Below the pieces are notes generated by a model. It worked only from the letters and a program-made list of their open reading frames with translations. It was not told the DNA's origin and ran no database searches. Positions 19,335-34,300 of a DNA stretch of 64,000 nucleotides are shown here, piece by piece. The translations under genes and the position numbers were made by a program. The stretch covers positions 18,635,378-18,699,377 of the forward strand of contig NC_133906.1 in NCBI RefSeq assembly GCF_964199755.1. Reading direction: 5' to 3'. Positions within the stretch are counted from its first letter, which is position 1, and every line of letters begins with the position of its first letter. Source of the DNA: Larus michahellis. Taxonomy: Eukaryota; Chordata; Aves; Charadriiformes; Laridae.

Positions 19335-22300
19335 CCTGGGGCCAAAGGACAGACCAGAGAAATCAAGCGGGGGGCTGGAAATCACGGGGGTCTCTCACAG
19401 GGACACATCAGCCCCCAGCACAACCTTCCCAGCAGAGTCGTTGCCGCAGCAGCTGCCTGCACTACTGCAATGAGTTTGTCAGTTCTCTGGCGCTCTCAGA
19501 CTAACAGCACAGGGGGAGCAGGGAGGAATACCACCTCTGTGCTTGCTTTGTGCACCTCCTGGCGCCTTGGCCTACTGCAATTAAAATGTTAAATGCTGTC
19601 ACTTCGGTTCACAAGTTCACATTTCACAAGTTCAGTCCCTGAGCTGGTGTTTCCCAGGGTCAGGGGGATACAGAGGAAGGCAGGAGAGTCCTCGCTCCTC
19701 CACCCTCTCTCCTACCACTGCTGCCACCTGGGACTGCCTTGTGGGGAGGGAGAGGAAAGAATGATCCAGAGAGTGGGGTGAGTTATGACATGTCTGAAAT
19801 ATGCTCCAAGTAGGCAGAGAAGAGCTGTGCTGGGAGACGTGACCCTCAGCAGATTGGTTTCTCTGCTGTGGTTATTGTCCAGCAGATCTGGACTGATTGA
19901 GCAAAACTCACAGTCAAAATTGCTGGTCCATTGAATCCGATCTTCTCTTCAGACATCACTAAGTATTTTGACCTCACAGATCATAACTCAGCCGGAGCAG
20001 CTGCCCAGCCAGGGGCAGCCACAGAGCGAAGCTGTTCGGAGTTGACTTTTCCCATGTTCCTCTCTATGCTCAGGGTGAAAACCCAGCTCCTCTCTCCTCA
20101 CATCTCACCGTGACTGAGAGGACTTAAGGTTCATCTGCACCAAGGCCTTTCTGCATCAGCATGGCCACGCCACTGCATTGCAAAGTAAAACCAGCAGCCA
20201 AAAAAGAGAGGCTGTCAAATTGCTGGAATTTGGGCGTCCTTGAGGTGTGTCTCTGTGACATACAGGGCTGTCCTGACCACTGCAGATAGTCCCGCTCTTT
20301 GCAGCCTGTGACCCACCTGTGGCACCAACACTCCCCCCGTTCCGGGCGACGCAAGGTTGCACTCCAGGGGCTGCTGGAAAGAGGGTGGCTCGTGTAGCCA
20401 GCAGGACCGGGGACCAGTCATCTGGGCACCAGCCGGCTGATTGCGGATGCTGGGTGAAGGACACCCCAGACCATAACAAAACGCAACTTCATGTTTTGTC
20501 TTGGCTGCCAGGGGTTTGGGTTCGTTCCTCATGATTACACGCTATCTTTGAGAGGGGCTGAGACACTGATGTGGGTGCTTAACTCTTCCCACCGATGTCG
20601 CTGAGGATTTAGATGTCAATGTAGGAACTGGCCTGTCCTGACCTGCTGGGCCGTGCTGGCTCCTTGCTCTGTAGGACACCTGTTACTCTGTGATTTGTGA
20701 TCCTTTATCAGCTCGCTCCTCCTCCGGCCCCACGACACTTCTGCTGCATGTGAAAGAAACAGATGTAAGACTAAACGTCCATATGGCCAACGAGAAACAA
20801 AAACTAATCAAAACAGAAAAGGAAAGGGGAGGGGAAAGATAAGGAAGGGGGCTGTGAGAAACCATCACCACTTCCCAGTGAGACGGTCGATCCCTGAGAT
20901 CAGGCAGCTCCGGAGGCTGGTGGCAAAGAACAAGAGAAGAAAGTCTTCTTCACCCATTTCTTTACTTGTTTTTACACAATTTTGTTTACTCGTCTTTACA
21001 CACCGCTCAAAAGCCATCCCTGGGTGCTGATACTTGGATGGCGATAACGCTCACGGAGACATCCAGAAATACCCCACATGACCCCCTTGAGTCCATGTGG
21101 AGGCCAGCTTTGTGATCCTATCTAAGACCCCATGGGTTCTTCTAACGCAGCCAACAACCTGTGGCATCTGGAGCATCTTCTCCTCCCACCACAAGCATCC
21201 GTAGCTCCCACGTGTGGCTCCGTGCCACCCATAGGTCCAGTTTGGCTCCAGAGGTCACACGTCCCCCCCCGCAGCCCAAGTTCCATTTGCCTGATTCGCA
21301 CCCCAAGGATTTGAATGCTCTCGTTGAATGCTCTCTGCGCTGGATTAGTCACGGCTCGCATTGAAATTGTACAGCTGCTGGTACTTCTCCTAAGGAAAAA
21401 AAAAAAAAAAAAGACATCTGGAAAAAATTTTAGGGAGGGGAAAAAAAAAAAACCAGAAGAGAAAAGAAACCACGTCTTTTCTAACTGACAACGTGGCAAT
21501 TGCTTAGTGCTCTTCGCTGTAGCCTGAAGCTAAGCCCTCTTCTAAGGGCTTAGACAACTGACAGTGCCAGGAAGATAATTATAACAGGGATTTCTTTATA
21601 TACGTGGCGGCTTAAACCCTGGTTTTGAGCGAAAGCAAAGAGCAGCCTGCTGCAGTGATGCAGTCACATCTGGAAACGGCCCCCAAGCTCGCGGCAGTGA
21701 GCCCCCGGGTGGGTGGGAGTGAGGAGTCCTCACGGTCCTCCGTGCACAGGGTGGGGACGGCTGGGTCCCGCGTCTTGTGAGGGACACGCTGCCAGGCCCG
21801 GGGGTGCCTTCTCAGCAGTGGGACGGAGGGGGATCGCACGGAGAGGGAAACAAGAGCCTGAAAGGACTGGCTGACTCTTTAATCTCAGGAGCTTTGAGAA
21901 GCTCCAGAAATGACCGAGCGCTTGCAAAGGGAAGTCCTCAAAAGCCCTCTCCACGCTTTGCCGGCTTAGCAGGGCCGGCAAAGAGATGTCAGGCTGCCAG
22001 GAGGAAAACTGGACCTCGCACATGCTGGAAGGTCATTTTATGCTGTCTGGGGCACTGGCTGTGTAGGAGATCGCCCAAGGGGCCTCATCAGCGCCAGGAG
22101 CCCTCGCAGCACAGGTCCAGCTCGGGGTCTCCGACCACATGCCAGCAGGGTGGTCCAGGCACAGCTGATGCACGCCAGGGCTCCGGGCTCGAGTGACAGC
22201 ACAAACTCCGATGGAAACAGCAAACAGGACAAGACCCCTTGAGGCCTGATCTCAGCTTACAGCCAAGGCAAGAGGTTTTGCAGGGCTGAGGTTTGAACTC

Positions 22301-25300
22301 CAGCTAACCCCAGTCCAAAATCCAAATTTCTTCATGCCATTTTAAGCCCGGTTGGGCAGATCTGGGCTGGCGCAGTTGAGAAAACCCTGATGCTCTCCAA
22401 GAGGGGAACAATTCTGCCGCAAGAGAAGGAGAGAAACGCAAGTGAGCGGCTTGGTGGACACAATACAAGCGGGGATTAACAGCCCTGCTGTCTCGTCACA
22501 AACCTGTCAAAGGAGCCCTTCCTTCTCTCTGCTCTGGGAGGGATTCTCTAATGAATTTTTCTAGAGAGGATGTTTCTGCATTAATTGCTGGTGGAGGCCG
22601 CTGCAAAACAATGAGCCCAAAGTGCATATAAATAAACAGGATGCCCCGCAACCCCTGTGGAAATGTCATTTACTCAGTCTTCATCGCCGGGCGTGTGGCT
22701 GGCGGCTGAGCTCCTCGCAGACACAGGGCAGCGCGGGGAAAGGCAACGGCCGCCGGGGTGGGAACCCAGCACCCAGCTCAGGAAAAGACGAGTGAGACGA
22801 GTAGCTACAGAGCAGGCAGGAATCTGCTTATCCCAGGAATGTCACAGCTCTCCTGCTCTCTGCGAGTGTGTCAGCAGGTCCTGCAGGAGGGTTTCTGGTT
22901 TTTTCCATTTCAGACGCAGCTCAGAGGCAGAAAGCCTGGGCTCTCTAGACTCACGCCAAGCAGACTCATGGCCACTGGGATGCACCATCTGCACGGGGCA
23001 GCATGAGCCCAAACTGTCCTGGGAACTTGCCCGAGGGTGGCTGTCTTTGTCCTGCATGGGGCAGGGACTTCCCCACAGTAGGACGGGACTCTCCCCCCAG
23101 GCTCATCAGTAGGACTGATGCCTGCTCCAGATGGAGCAATTGACACCCCGCCAAGTGCCTGGACTGGGGGAGCCTGAGCCCCAGTGCTCTGCAGATGGAC
23201 TGGGGGTGAGCCGGCTCAATGGGGCGATGCAGGCAAACGGGGTGCTGGCTCTGCCAGAAGCAGATGGAGAAGGAGCAGTGGATGTCATTGCAGGTTTTCA
23301 GCTGTAAGCCAGAGGGTTGCGGGGCAGGGGGTGGAAAGGCAGCTGTGCGTGGCTCTGCAGTGAGTCACGACCCGGGAGCAGGCTACGGAGCCAGGAGGCA
23401 GGACAGGCTTGCTGTGGGATTGCTCGCTCTTTCCGTGGTGTGCACGGGCTCTCACAGCTGTGTCCTGGGGCTTCTGGTGGAAAGCACTTCCCACGCCCCA
23501 CGGGAGGTATCTCTCCCCCACCTCTTTCAAACTACACCTTCAATACTCGTCTCATTCACTTGGAAACATGTGGGGCTGCAGGCTTGGGAGAAGCTTATCT
23601 GTCCCCCCGAAACCACTCTGATCCCAAAGAAGCAGAGGGGAAAAAAGCCACCACCTTCCCCAGCTGTGGCACAAGCAGGGATCTCTGTGTGCCCCAGCTG
23701 TCCCTACACTGCCCTGGATGCTCCGGTGGGTGTCAGGTCTGCACATCACAGCTGTGCCTGCCCCCAGCTACACCCAGAGCAGGTGGTCAATATAACCCCT
23801 CTGGCTATAGCCCCCCACCGCATCCCTGTGGCAGGGTCCCCACAGCACTGCCTGGAGCCGTCACACCAGGCACCATCACACAGGACAGGTCTTCAGACAC
23901 TTTTGAAGCTCCCATGTGTGGTCTGGGCACATCCAGCCTGGCTGAGCTTGGTCCTAGTCCAATACCTCTGACATCCAAAGGACCTTGTTGCCTTTCCTAA
24001 AAGGACTTTTCCCTTGCTGCAGGAGACTGTTCTCTATTAATCCTGAACGTGGAGATGTTGTGTGCCTGAATTACAGTCTGGTGTCTCAGCCCAACTTCAC
24101 TTTTGCTCGAGACCTCGCGTTGGAGACGTGCCTGTGACTTACAGAAGAGGCAATAAAGCTTCCAAGGGAGAAGCGCAGCAAACGCTGCTAACTCCAGGCA
24201 GTCCCACCTTGCTCCTGGTGTTTACCTAAGATGCACTTTCGAGTCCTCTTGGGCCTGACAGATGCGGCTTGGCAGCTTTTGAAGGCTATGAATAGAGCTG
24301 CTTAAGGAAATAAACAGGAATTCACCTTCAAGCCCCTGGGACATGCGGGGAGAGGGAAGCTCCTGGGCTGCAGTGGCAGCTCTTCTGCATGGATAAACAC
24401 AGCCTGAAAATCTCTCCTAAAAGGCAGCCTTGATGGGAGTACCCAGGTGAAGCTCTGCAAGCTCTGGGACATCCAAACACCACCTGGAAAGCAGCGGTAA
24501 TAACCACGGGTGAGGAAAAAAACAGAAAAGCAAATGCCAGGGTTCACAAGGCTCTCTGGGGCCAGCTGCATCCACTTTTTTAGGCTATGAGTGTGAGGTC
24601 CTCTTAGAAGATCTTGGCTCTCAGATGAGTTGGCTACATACTTCACAATCATTGGTAATCAGACCCCTTTAATTAAGATTAATTAGCCCCACAACCTTAT
24701 ATCTTGGGAGTGAAAGGAGTGGCTTTCCTGGGTCATGTCTTTGCTGGGAGCCCATTTAGGTGTCTCCCCTGCCAGGGATGCCACGCGATGCGGTGGGCAG
24801 ACTGGTGAGTCTCCGGCGGGGCTGAGCGGGGAAGGGGCAGAGCTGCCCTGGATGGGGATCACGGCTGGGGCAAAGCAGGCGGCAGGGCTTGGTGTTGTCA
24901 CCAGCATAACGCGCTGGCTGCGGGGGCATGGTAGCTGAGAACATGGGCTTGAAGGAATGGCTGCCTTTGCTCCAGGCTTGTGCATTGCTGGAGGCAAAGA
25001 GGAGCAGGGAAAGATGGTCTTGGGGAGGACAAGGCACGCTGGTGACAGGGAGGCTGGGCTGCTCGTTAAATTAAAGCCTGGAAAGCTTAGCAGCTCCCTG
25101 TGGAGGCTGAAGAACAGGACTTTATTGTCCTCTTATTAACCCTCGTTGCTGGCAAAACCCTATCAAAATATTTCCCCCCTCCAGGCCAGCCCTGCCCCAC
25201 AGTAATTCAGTCTGTGTGTAGCTCGGTGCTCCCAGCACTGTCCCGGTCCCCTGCCAGCCGTACAGCCCGGCTGCCCTGCTCTTGCATAAGGCAGGCAACG

Positions 25301-28300
25301 CAGCTTCACGCTGTGCAGAGGGATCCCAACAGGCCACGTCCCCTCTAGCACAGCTCACAGCATCCCTGGATGGGAATCGGACCGTGCTGGATCTGTGGCT
25401 ACCTCCCGGCGCAGCAGGCAGGGGCACAGCATGGGGGTCCCCGGGGCCACCCCCGGCTGAGCCTGCGTGTATCTACCCTGAGAATCTGCATTTTTCAGTC
25501 TCTTGCTCTGACACTTTCTGCTGGAGCTGAGCTTGCTTCAGAACAAGCCCCGGCTTGAGATGTACCAGACGAACGAGCCGGGCTGTCGGCTGCAGGAGGC
25601 TCCGTAAACAGGGTGTCCCTTAAAGAAGACAAAATGGGATTGATTTTGGCAGTGTGCTTTTGGAAGGATCCTGTAGAGAGGAACAAGCCAGTCACAGATA
25701 GACTCAGAAGCAAGCAAAGAAGATACAGGGGAGACAGTAGGAAATGCTTTTTGGCGGCAAGGCTTTGGGGTGGGTTGTCTTGGGAGACTGAGCCATCCCC
25801 GCCGCGAAGGAGCCACGTGAAGGGCTGTTGGGACAGGGCAGGTCGGGTGGGCAGGGACAGTGCTGACAACCGCTCAAGGATTTTAGCATCTGATGACTCT
25901 GTGATTTACAAACACAGCCGCTGCAAGCCAACGTTGACAGCGAGAACGCTGACCTCCCTGCCATGTCTGCTTGCTGGCTTCCTCCAGATCATCTCCCGGT
26001 GCACTTCTGAGCCCCTGTAAACTCCCCTGCCCAGGCTGGATTTTACCCTGGGGAGTTCAGGTCCCTTAAAATCTTCCTACCTTGAGCAATTCAGATCTTT
26101 ATGGCCACGCATATTCTGCTCCTTGCAAGGGCCAGTCAGTGGAGGAATCACTGGCTTCGTCTGCCTGGAGCTTGATGGGATTTCAGAGGGTAAAAGAAAC
26201 CCAAGAGGGCACAAACCCCTTAGCTGGATGAAAACACAGCTGCCATATGAGGGCATATGCAGAAAATACCTCGTCCATCATTGCTTCGGTGTGATGAGTT
26301 CTGGGGATCTTGATTTAGCCCTGAAACTTGTTTACTTCCCTTCAAAAACCACCGTCTAGTTTGGCCGGGGTTTGGCAGGAGCCGGCGCTGTGGGCAGGAA
26401 TGGCTGGGCTGTGGGAAGGCTCGGGGCTGATGCTGCACCCTGTCTGTGGGCTCGGGGCGAGGTGGGATGTGGCCAGCCCCAAAATAGCGAGGTCGTGCGG
26501 GGCCCCGAGCGAACGCTGTGACTTTCCATCCTGCTCCTGGCCTGGACCTGGGTCCCTCCCTTGGGACCTTCCACTAAAATTAGCAGCGTTTCCCCATGCC
26601 GTCCGCCCTGCGTCTGTTATCAGCAGCTGTTTAAGGAGATGGAGGGACCAGAACCACAGTTTAAAAAAAAAAAAAAAATTAGATTTGGAGAACTCCCTTT
26701 TAATATTCTCTTTTATGGGAAAAACTCATGGAAAAAAATCTTCCTTGAGATGGGAGCTCTGGAGAGGCCTCTGGCATCCCCTGTGTGATGCTGAGGCTGC
26801 TAATGAACATTAATCGTATCGGGTGTCTGCAAAGAGTAACGAGAAAATTACAGTGGTGAGACGTGAGCATTGGCGATGTCACCCCCCTCCTCCCAGCCCC
26901 TTAATTTCAGACTTGCCCAAAGTTGCCTGCTGCATCCTCCCTCCTGCACTAATCTGCCTGCCCACGCCGGCCCGGGGAGAGCTCGCCCAGGATCTGTTAC
27001 CAGGATTAATGGGGTGGATTTTTAATGGCGTGAACGTTCAAAATAAAAAAATTCTGCTGTTCACTTTCTGGGGAAAAGGTGGGAACGGAGAAATTAGGAA
27101 AACACTAGCTTTCTCGGTGAGTGGGATGGTGCGGGGAATTTGGGTATTGCTGGAGATACGCAGCTGCAAAACAGGAGGGAGAGCACACCGCGCTGTGGGA
27201 TTATGGCTGGTCACCCGGCTGGATGCGGGCAGCTCACACCACCCCTGCCGGGGACGTGTTCAGCTAATTCCTTCTCTAATGCACGCAGAAGCCGACACAG
27301 CTGTGGGCAGCAAGGGTGAATGTGCAGCGGGCGAGGGGACTTGGCTCCTGCTGCGCCCAAGGGCTACTTTTCTGCTCCTCTCCCCCGATAAACCCTGAAG
27401 AGCGAAGGTCCCCTCTGCCCGAGGTGTGCCTGGACTGACGCTGAAGTCATTTCGCTCAAGGTTTTGTCTCCCATGCCGTTCTTCCTGCAAGGAATTAGAA
27501 ATAGTGAGCGGTACCGGGGGAATCTGTGCTGCTTCTGGGTGGAAAGGTGGGCTGGAAAGGTTGGATGGGAAAGGACACCTCCTTCTCTGTCTCCTCCCCA
27601 AATCCCTCTGTGTTCAACCTTTTCCAGTGGAATCAGAAAGTGCATCCCTCCCCCTGACTTGGCTGGAGCTCTGTGTGGAAGAAAGGAAGGGAGGGACTAA
27701 CAGGGAGTGAGATTTCCTCTCACGGCCCCTCTTTTTGCACCTACCGATGGCCGCACCTGGAGCGTGGTCCCGGGCGGACGTGTCGGGGAGCGGGATCCAG
27801 CCACTCGCCCCCAGCCCGGGAGCAAGCTCTGCTCTGCAAACCTGGGAGGGCCCGTTTCAGTGCGGGGACAGGGACGCTTTCTGTCCCCACTCCCCCACAC
27901 GCTGTGGGGCTGAGCTGCTGCTCAGCCTGGGGGACAGAGAGACAATGCCAGGCGTGGGGAGCAACGCCTGGCTCACAGCTTTACGCGGACAAGCAAGTTT
28001 GCTTCTCTGGCAGGAATTGGCAGCTCCTCTGTTGGGTTTGTAAATCTGGAAAAAACAGCTGGAGCTTTTCGGTGTTATCTCGCCCTAGGGATGAATTTTA
28101 AACCCCTCCCGCGTTGCATTGGGTTGGGTCTATTGTTTTCCATGGCAGAGAGCGGTGCTGCTTCGTGCCCAGCTCCCTTTGCCTCAAAGTGGCCCTTCCA
28201 GCATCTATCCCAAGTGCGGCTCCTGCTGCTTGTTGGAGCTCTGGGAGGCTCACGGAGAAGGTCTGCTGGCTTCTTGCTATCACAGCCTCTCTGCTGAGCT

Positions 28301-31300
28301 GCCTGGCATGCAGCTGAGCACCCACCGCTCCGCTGGCACGCTGAGACCCTGTTCAGAGGAGCAGTGGACTCTAAAGGGAAAAGGGAAGCAAGTGGGTGGC
28401 AGGAGGGGTTTGGAGACACTTAGCTGAGATAGTTGGTGGGCCGCAGGGGCCCCACCTTTCTGGTTTTCCTCTGGCCACGCCAGGAATTGTCGTTCCGGCT
28501 GTCCCCACCAGGTTCATGGTGGAGGTGGCCAGTGCTAGTGGCAAAGGATGGTGATCCGTACCTGGGGATACACATCTCTGTCTTCAGCACATGGACCCTT
28601 GCTGAGGAGCCAAGAGTTCAGTGTAGAGCCTTTAAAGAGTCAGAGCTGGCCTCCTGGTTTCCTATGCTCTTGCTTTGAACGTATTTTGACCTATTTTGAC
28701 CTCAAGGCAGGCAGGGCAAGCTTTCCCGAAATTGGAAAGCTAAAAATCCCCCAGCAGTTGTAAAGCCAGCGGGGAGGACTCTGGATGTGCCACATCTCTA
28801 CTTTTTTGGCTTCTCCCCTGGCAAAGGACAGGCTGAATTAAGAAAGCAAATGGAGAGGAAACTGTGGAGAAATAAGAGCAGCACTGTGAGTCAAGGACGC
28901 TCTGGACTCAATCCCGTCCCCGTTGCCCTGGAAATTGGATCGTTCCCACCGAGCCGCCTGCTTTGCTGGCTGCTCCTGGGAGGGCCCAAGCATTTAGCAC
29001 TGGTCAGAGGCAGGGGAAGCGAGGAAGGGAAAAATAGAGATGGTATGGGGGTTTTCCCCACCAAAAGGGAGACCCTAAGCTCTTTGCCTTTGCAGGGATG
29101 ACATGAAGAATGAACCCCTCCACCAGCTCAGCTGAGACACAAAGGCAGGGCAAAAGCCAAAGGGCCGTAGGCTCTCTTTGTAGGTCAGGGGCACAGCACA
29201 AGCCCGAGCTGTGGCTCATCTGCCAAGCCCCAGAGAGCCAGCCCCAGGGACACCCTACAACACCGTCCTGAGCAGGCAGCACCCCAGGCACCCCCCCACG
29301 CGGAGTGCTGCCTGCCCTCGGGACAGCCCCGTGTCCCATGCAGACTTCTGATGCAACCGGTGGGATCACCCTGACAATAGCCGTGTTTTTAAAGCTGTGC
29401 AGAGCAGATTAAGCCAGCAGCCCCTGCTGTGATTGCCGGGCATTGTGCTCCATGCTGACGCTGCCTTCTGTGGGCCAAGCTCTGCCCATGGCCGAGCAGG
29501 AGCTTCGGAGGGGAGGAATTTGGTTCATCCGAAATGGGGCGGGAGGATACTTGGGCACAGTGGATTCCTGCTGCATCCAAGTGCCTCCTTTCATTCACAA
29601 GGGAATAACATTTTCTCATCCATCTGCTGCAAATGGGTGAGTGGGTCCCAGACGGGCTGACCGAGACGGTCCTGCCCTGGGAATTTCATACCAGCTGGGA
29701 ACTGTGGAGAACTCTGCAATGCTGCAGCATCTTTCTTCTGGCTGTGCCCTGCCCCAGTGACAGCACAGCAACCCCCTGGCCTGGCCTGGTGAAGAGGAAA
29801 GCCGAACCCAGCTATGGAGCCCCCAGCAGTCTTTCGGGAGGTGCTCAGGAACAGGCACAGTGAACAGAGGGACAATAGCAGGAAGGGCCAGGCTGAAAGC
29901 TCCTGCCTACGCAGACCAGCTTCCCTTGTCCCTTCCAGGTGGCCTGGGACAGGTGCTTGTAGCAGAATGGTCACAGAGCAGATCTGCTCTGCCCAGAGCA
30001 GACAGGGACCTGGCGTCATGTCCCATGTGTCCTACAGCCCCTCCGAGGGAGCTCCTCGCTCATGACACCCCTCTCCCTACCTGTTCCCTATCGCTGCCCC
30101 AAAATGCCACCACCTGCAGCAGCTGCGGGGCTGGGAACCTCAGCTCTCCAGAGTCCAATAAATTAAACCTTAGTCCAAAAGGGGCTTGGGCTGTCTTTTG
30201 CAAACAGACGCAGCACAAAAGCTGCCTTTCTCCCTCTCATTTGATTTTTGTTTTCTCTCCTTCCCCACCTGCTTTTAGCCAAATGGTTGAATAGCTTCAG
30301 TATATACTGCGGGGGGCTGAAGCCAAAGGCTGGAGCACCAGGGAAAGACGCAGAACAGCAGCGCCCTGTGGCCGCTGCCTTCCGGAGGGGCTGGGAACTG
30401 TTTGCTACCCTTGCTCTATAATCCAGCCTTGATCACCCCGCTGAACCCTCACAGAAAGCAGCTCCAAAAGAAAAATATTTGTGCTCTGGCTAGCGCTCAT
30501 GTGCACATTTCCTGCTCTTGAAGTCCTTAATTAAGCCTGTTTTTTGTTTGTGTTGTTCATTGGTTGTTTGCTTTTTTTTTTTTTCCCTATTTATGCCACC
30601 ACAGTCTTGGAGGGGGAGTCTGTCAGGTCCCCGTGTGTTTTGCTGGTTTGGAAGCTGCAGTGTGGAAAGCTGCCTGTGATGGTCACTCGGGGAATCTTTG
30701 TGTATCGACAGGGGAGTGGGAACCAGCCTTTGGGGTTGCTCCGTACGTCAGTGCCTCACGCCTCAGGACGGCTCAGCACATCACCCGTTACAGAGCGACC
30801 TCAGCCCGGCTGTGTCTTCATGGCAGGGAAGATTGGGTCTTTGTAGACCTTACTGAAAAGACCTAAGACCAGCACATTCAGTTGAGACAGCTGAGCTTTT
30901 TCCAGTCAGTTTGGAAGCTTGAGTCCCTCCAAGGGACCACGTGATCTGCCCATTTCACCACGCTCGGCCTCCACCGGCAGAGTTGTATGACCACTTAGGG
31001 TGATGCTCGTGACTGTGGACACCCAGCTCAGTGCAACGGGGACCTCCGGGTCCGGCTGCACGGCTGTGGCTCAAGAAGAAGCTGGTCAGGGCAAGGTTGC
31101 AGATGGGAGCCTTGGCCCCAAGAGCATGGGGGTATGATCCCGCCTGCAAGTCACCCATCAGGCAGGGTGCTCACCCAGCTCCCAACTATTCCTGTGCCTG
31201 GGCTGGGAACAGGCAGGTGAGCAAGGGTGGAAGCCTATGGCAGGTTGTTCTTCACAGCAAATGTTTAAAAGCAGAATAAGACTAGAAAATCCCTATCTTT

Positions 31301-34300
31301 TGGTAATGAATCCCCCGTGTAACAGTCTTAACACCCTGACACGACATGCCTGTGGAATTCCTGAGATTGTTGCAAACTGAACCCTTTGTTCCCACCCTGA
31401 AATTTCACAGCAATTTACCTCTCTGAGCCATCAGGGATCACCGTTTGCAGGCACCGAGGGGGATCTCCCAGCCCATGTCTGCTTTCTGCAGCCTGCGGTG
31501 CTATTTTGGAAATTCACTCATTTACTGGGTGGTTCAACGGAGTACAACTGCTCCTTTGGCTAAAATCATCCCCTGCCTGTCATCTGGTAATTAGAAAGTG
31601 CCGAAAAGCCAGTGGTGCTTAAGGCGGCTCTGGGATAACCAAGGCAGCTTTTTCTTTTGTGGCTAAAGGACTGGACTTTGGAGGCTGGCGACTTTTCCAC
31701 TGAAATCAGATTTTGGTTTAACAAGCAGAGGAAGGTTAACACTGGGTGAAAAAATGACACCCAGAAGCACTACAAGAAGGGCAGTGCTGCAGATGCAACG
31801 AGGTGGGTGAGAAAAGCAATTATCTTCTGTTGGAAACACCATGGAATTGCGGGGAAGGGGGGGGAAGCAAAGATAATTTTGAGGCAGGGGAAACAAAAGA
31901 ACTTTAAAAGCCCATCCCCCTGGGCTTGCCCAGTTCTTACTGGTGCCGCAGTTCGAAGGGGCTCACAACTCTCACAGTTCAGCTGGAGCTGGGCTGAGAA
32001 CCTCGTGAAAAAAACAGAAGTGAGCTCCGGCTGCTGGGAGGACATCTTTGTGGACGGCAACGCACCGAATTGCACCTCACCGGCCGCTCCTCCTGCAGCT
32101 GGCAGAGCTGACACGTCCCTCTTCCAGCAGGGCACTGGGATGTCCTCCAGAGCCAGGGTGTCTGTGGTACAGGAAAGGTCCTTTTCCAGGTGCCACCCTT
32201 TCCTGTTTGCACTGCAAACGGAGCATTTCCTTGTCTGAAAAAAGCCTCACAGCCTCAGCGTCTGGCATCTTGTTTCCTGTGGAAATTATTGTGCCCGTGT
32301 TACCTGTGCAGGTTTGTTCAGTTCTCTCTCCATGATGTGCAACCTGGGGACCAATTTCAGGCCAACTTGATGAATGAAGATCTTGAAGATGGACAGTGGA
32401 AGAGTAAAGAGATTCTGCTCAGGTGATGACTGACTTATTCCTTTAGACTCTATGAAGGAGTTGGTTTTTCTCCCAAAGCTTTTCCATAAGCCTCTCAGAG
32501 ACATCCTGCAGGTCTGTAGCTCTGTCCAGACTCGACCATCCTTCCTGAACTTCCCTAGCCCGGCTGTAATCAGCTCAAACCCAGCCCACACACCACAGCA
32601 AGGACTGTCACAGGGTGTCACTACTCAGCTCTGGCTGCGTGTTGGTGGGAGAGGTGGCCTTTTGGGAGGCCCCCTGTGCTCCTTCAGGAGCGCTGGTGCA
32701 GAGCCTCCTGCGCTCACTGACGTGGAGACAGGACCAGCGGGTCGTCTTCCCCAAACACCTTATCTTATCCTGAGGAAAGGAAAGTGGGCAGAAAGAGAGC
32801 ATTCTGCAGATTGTCCGGCCTGCTTGAAACGCCCTGTTCCCCCCGATAAGCCTGCAAGGTTGATGGGGGAGCACATCCGATGCTGGGCTTTTGGTGGAGA
32901 AAATAAACAGCAGCTTGGGAATCACCCTCTAGCCCTGCTCTAACAGGTCTCCTCCTGGTTCTTTGGTATTTTCATTAAATGTGCCTGGAGCGCTGGGGCT
33001 AGTAACCAACACAGCGCTTCTCTCGGCTGGAGAAGAAATGCTGGCAGCTCCCTTCCCTTCTCCACAGGGCCGGGGAAAAAGAAGAGGGATGCGATGGGAG
33101 GTCTGAGCGCTGGGGCCACTGAAGGAAGGCTGAAGCAGGGCTCACGGGAGCCCTTGGTGCTTTCCCAACTGCTCGCTCCCATCAGCATCCTCAGGGTCTG
33201 GCACCAGAGAGAGGTGGCCTATGCAGACTTGTCACCCCTCTGTCCCTTCTGCTCTGGAACAGTGAGTGAGGAGCAGGACAGAGAATGCCACGAGCCATCA
33301 GGTATGAAAGCCCACAAACCCTGCGCGCACAGAGCCTCCATTGGAAAGCACGTGGCAGGGACACCTCAGGGAAGCGGCTGTGGGCAGCTCCTGCCGTGCT
33401 GTGCACGCAGGGAAATGATGGGGGCTGGAAACACCACTAATGGCTGGGTACAGCCCAGCAGCCCAGCGTAATGACTGCTTGCTGCCAGGGACGGTTAGAG
33501 GCATTTCTTAAAGCCCAGGCCAGGGACAAGGAGGGGAAGAGTCCCCAGCTTAGACGTCAGTGCTCCGGTGGATGGAGACCAGCTCCGGGCAGGCTTTGTG
33601 AATGGTCGCTCCTCTCCCCTCTGGGCAGCGTGTATTCCCACCGCACTCTGCAGCCAGCTCGGGGTGACCACAGCTCGTCACTGCAGCCCATTTCCATCCA
33701 CAATGTCATTTTTGCAGCAGGTATGTGCTTAAAGCAGCATCCAGCCCCTCCACCCACGCTGAATGGTAGAGGGGAGGCCTTGATGGGTGCCGAAACTTTA
33801 GGTATCTACACGACCCTCCTGGCTGGCCATGGATAGAAACCTTTCCTTGTCTGGCTCACAGATAAGCAGGCTTTAACCAAAACAGCCGGTTCAGCAGAGC
33901 AGGGAGAGGGGAGCCGAGCAGCCGGGGGGGTGTGGATAGCGTAAGCTGCAGCCCAGACATCAAGGACGAGCAGCCTGGTTTACAGCAAGACAGCCCGGGA
34001 GTTATCCGCTGTGGGCACAACACTGCCAGCCCCGCCTGCCAGTTTGGCAGACGGCAAGCGCCACAAGGACTGCTGGCTCCGAGGCCACCGGAGCGTGCCA
34101 TCCACCTCCACGCCAAACTGACAGCACAAGTCCTCTCCCAGCCCATGGCCACCAGAGCTGAGCCGCTGGGCAACCAGCTGCTCTGGCCATGCCTGGGAGG
34201 AAGCTGAAAGCAATAGATAATAACTAACATTGGCAAACACCAGCTCAGACCAGCAAGGGCAGAGGGGAGCTAGGGAAAGGGATTCACTCGCTCACCCGGG

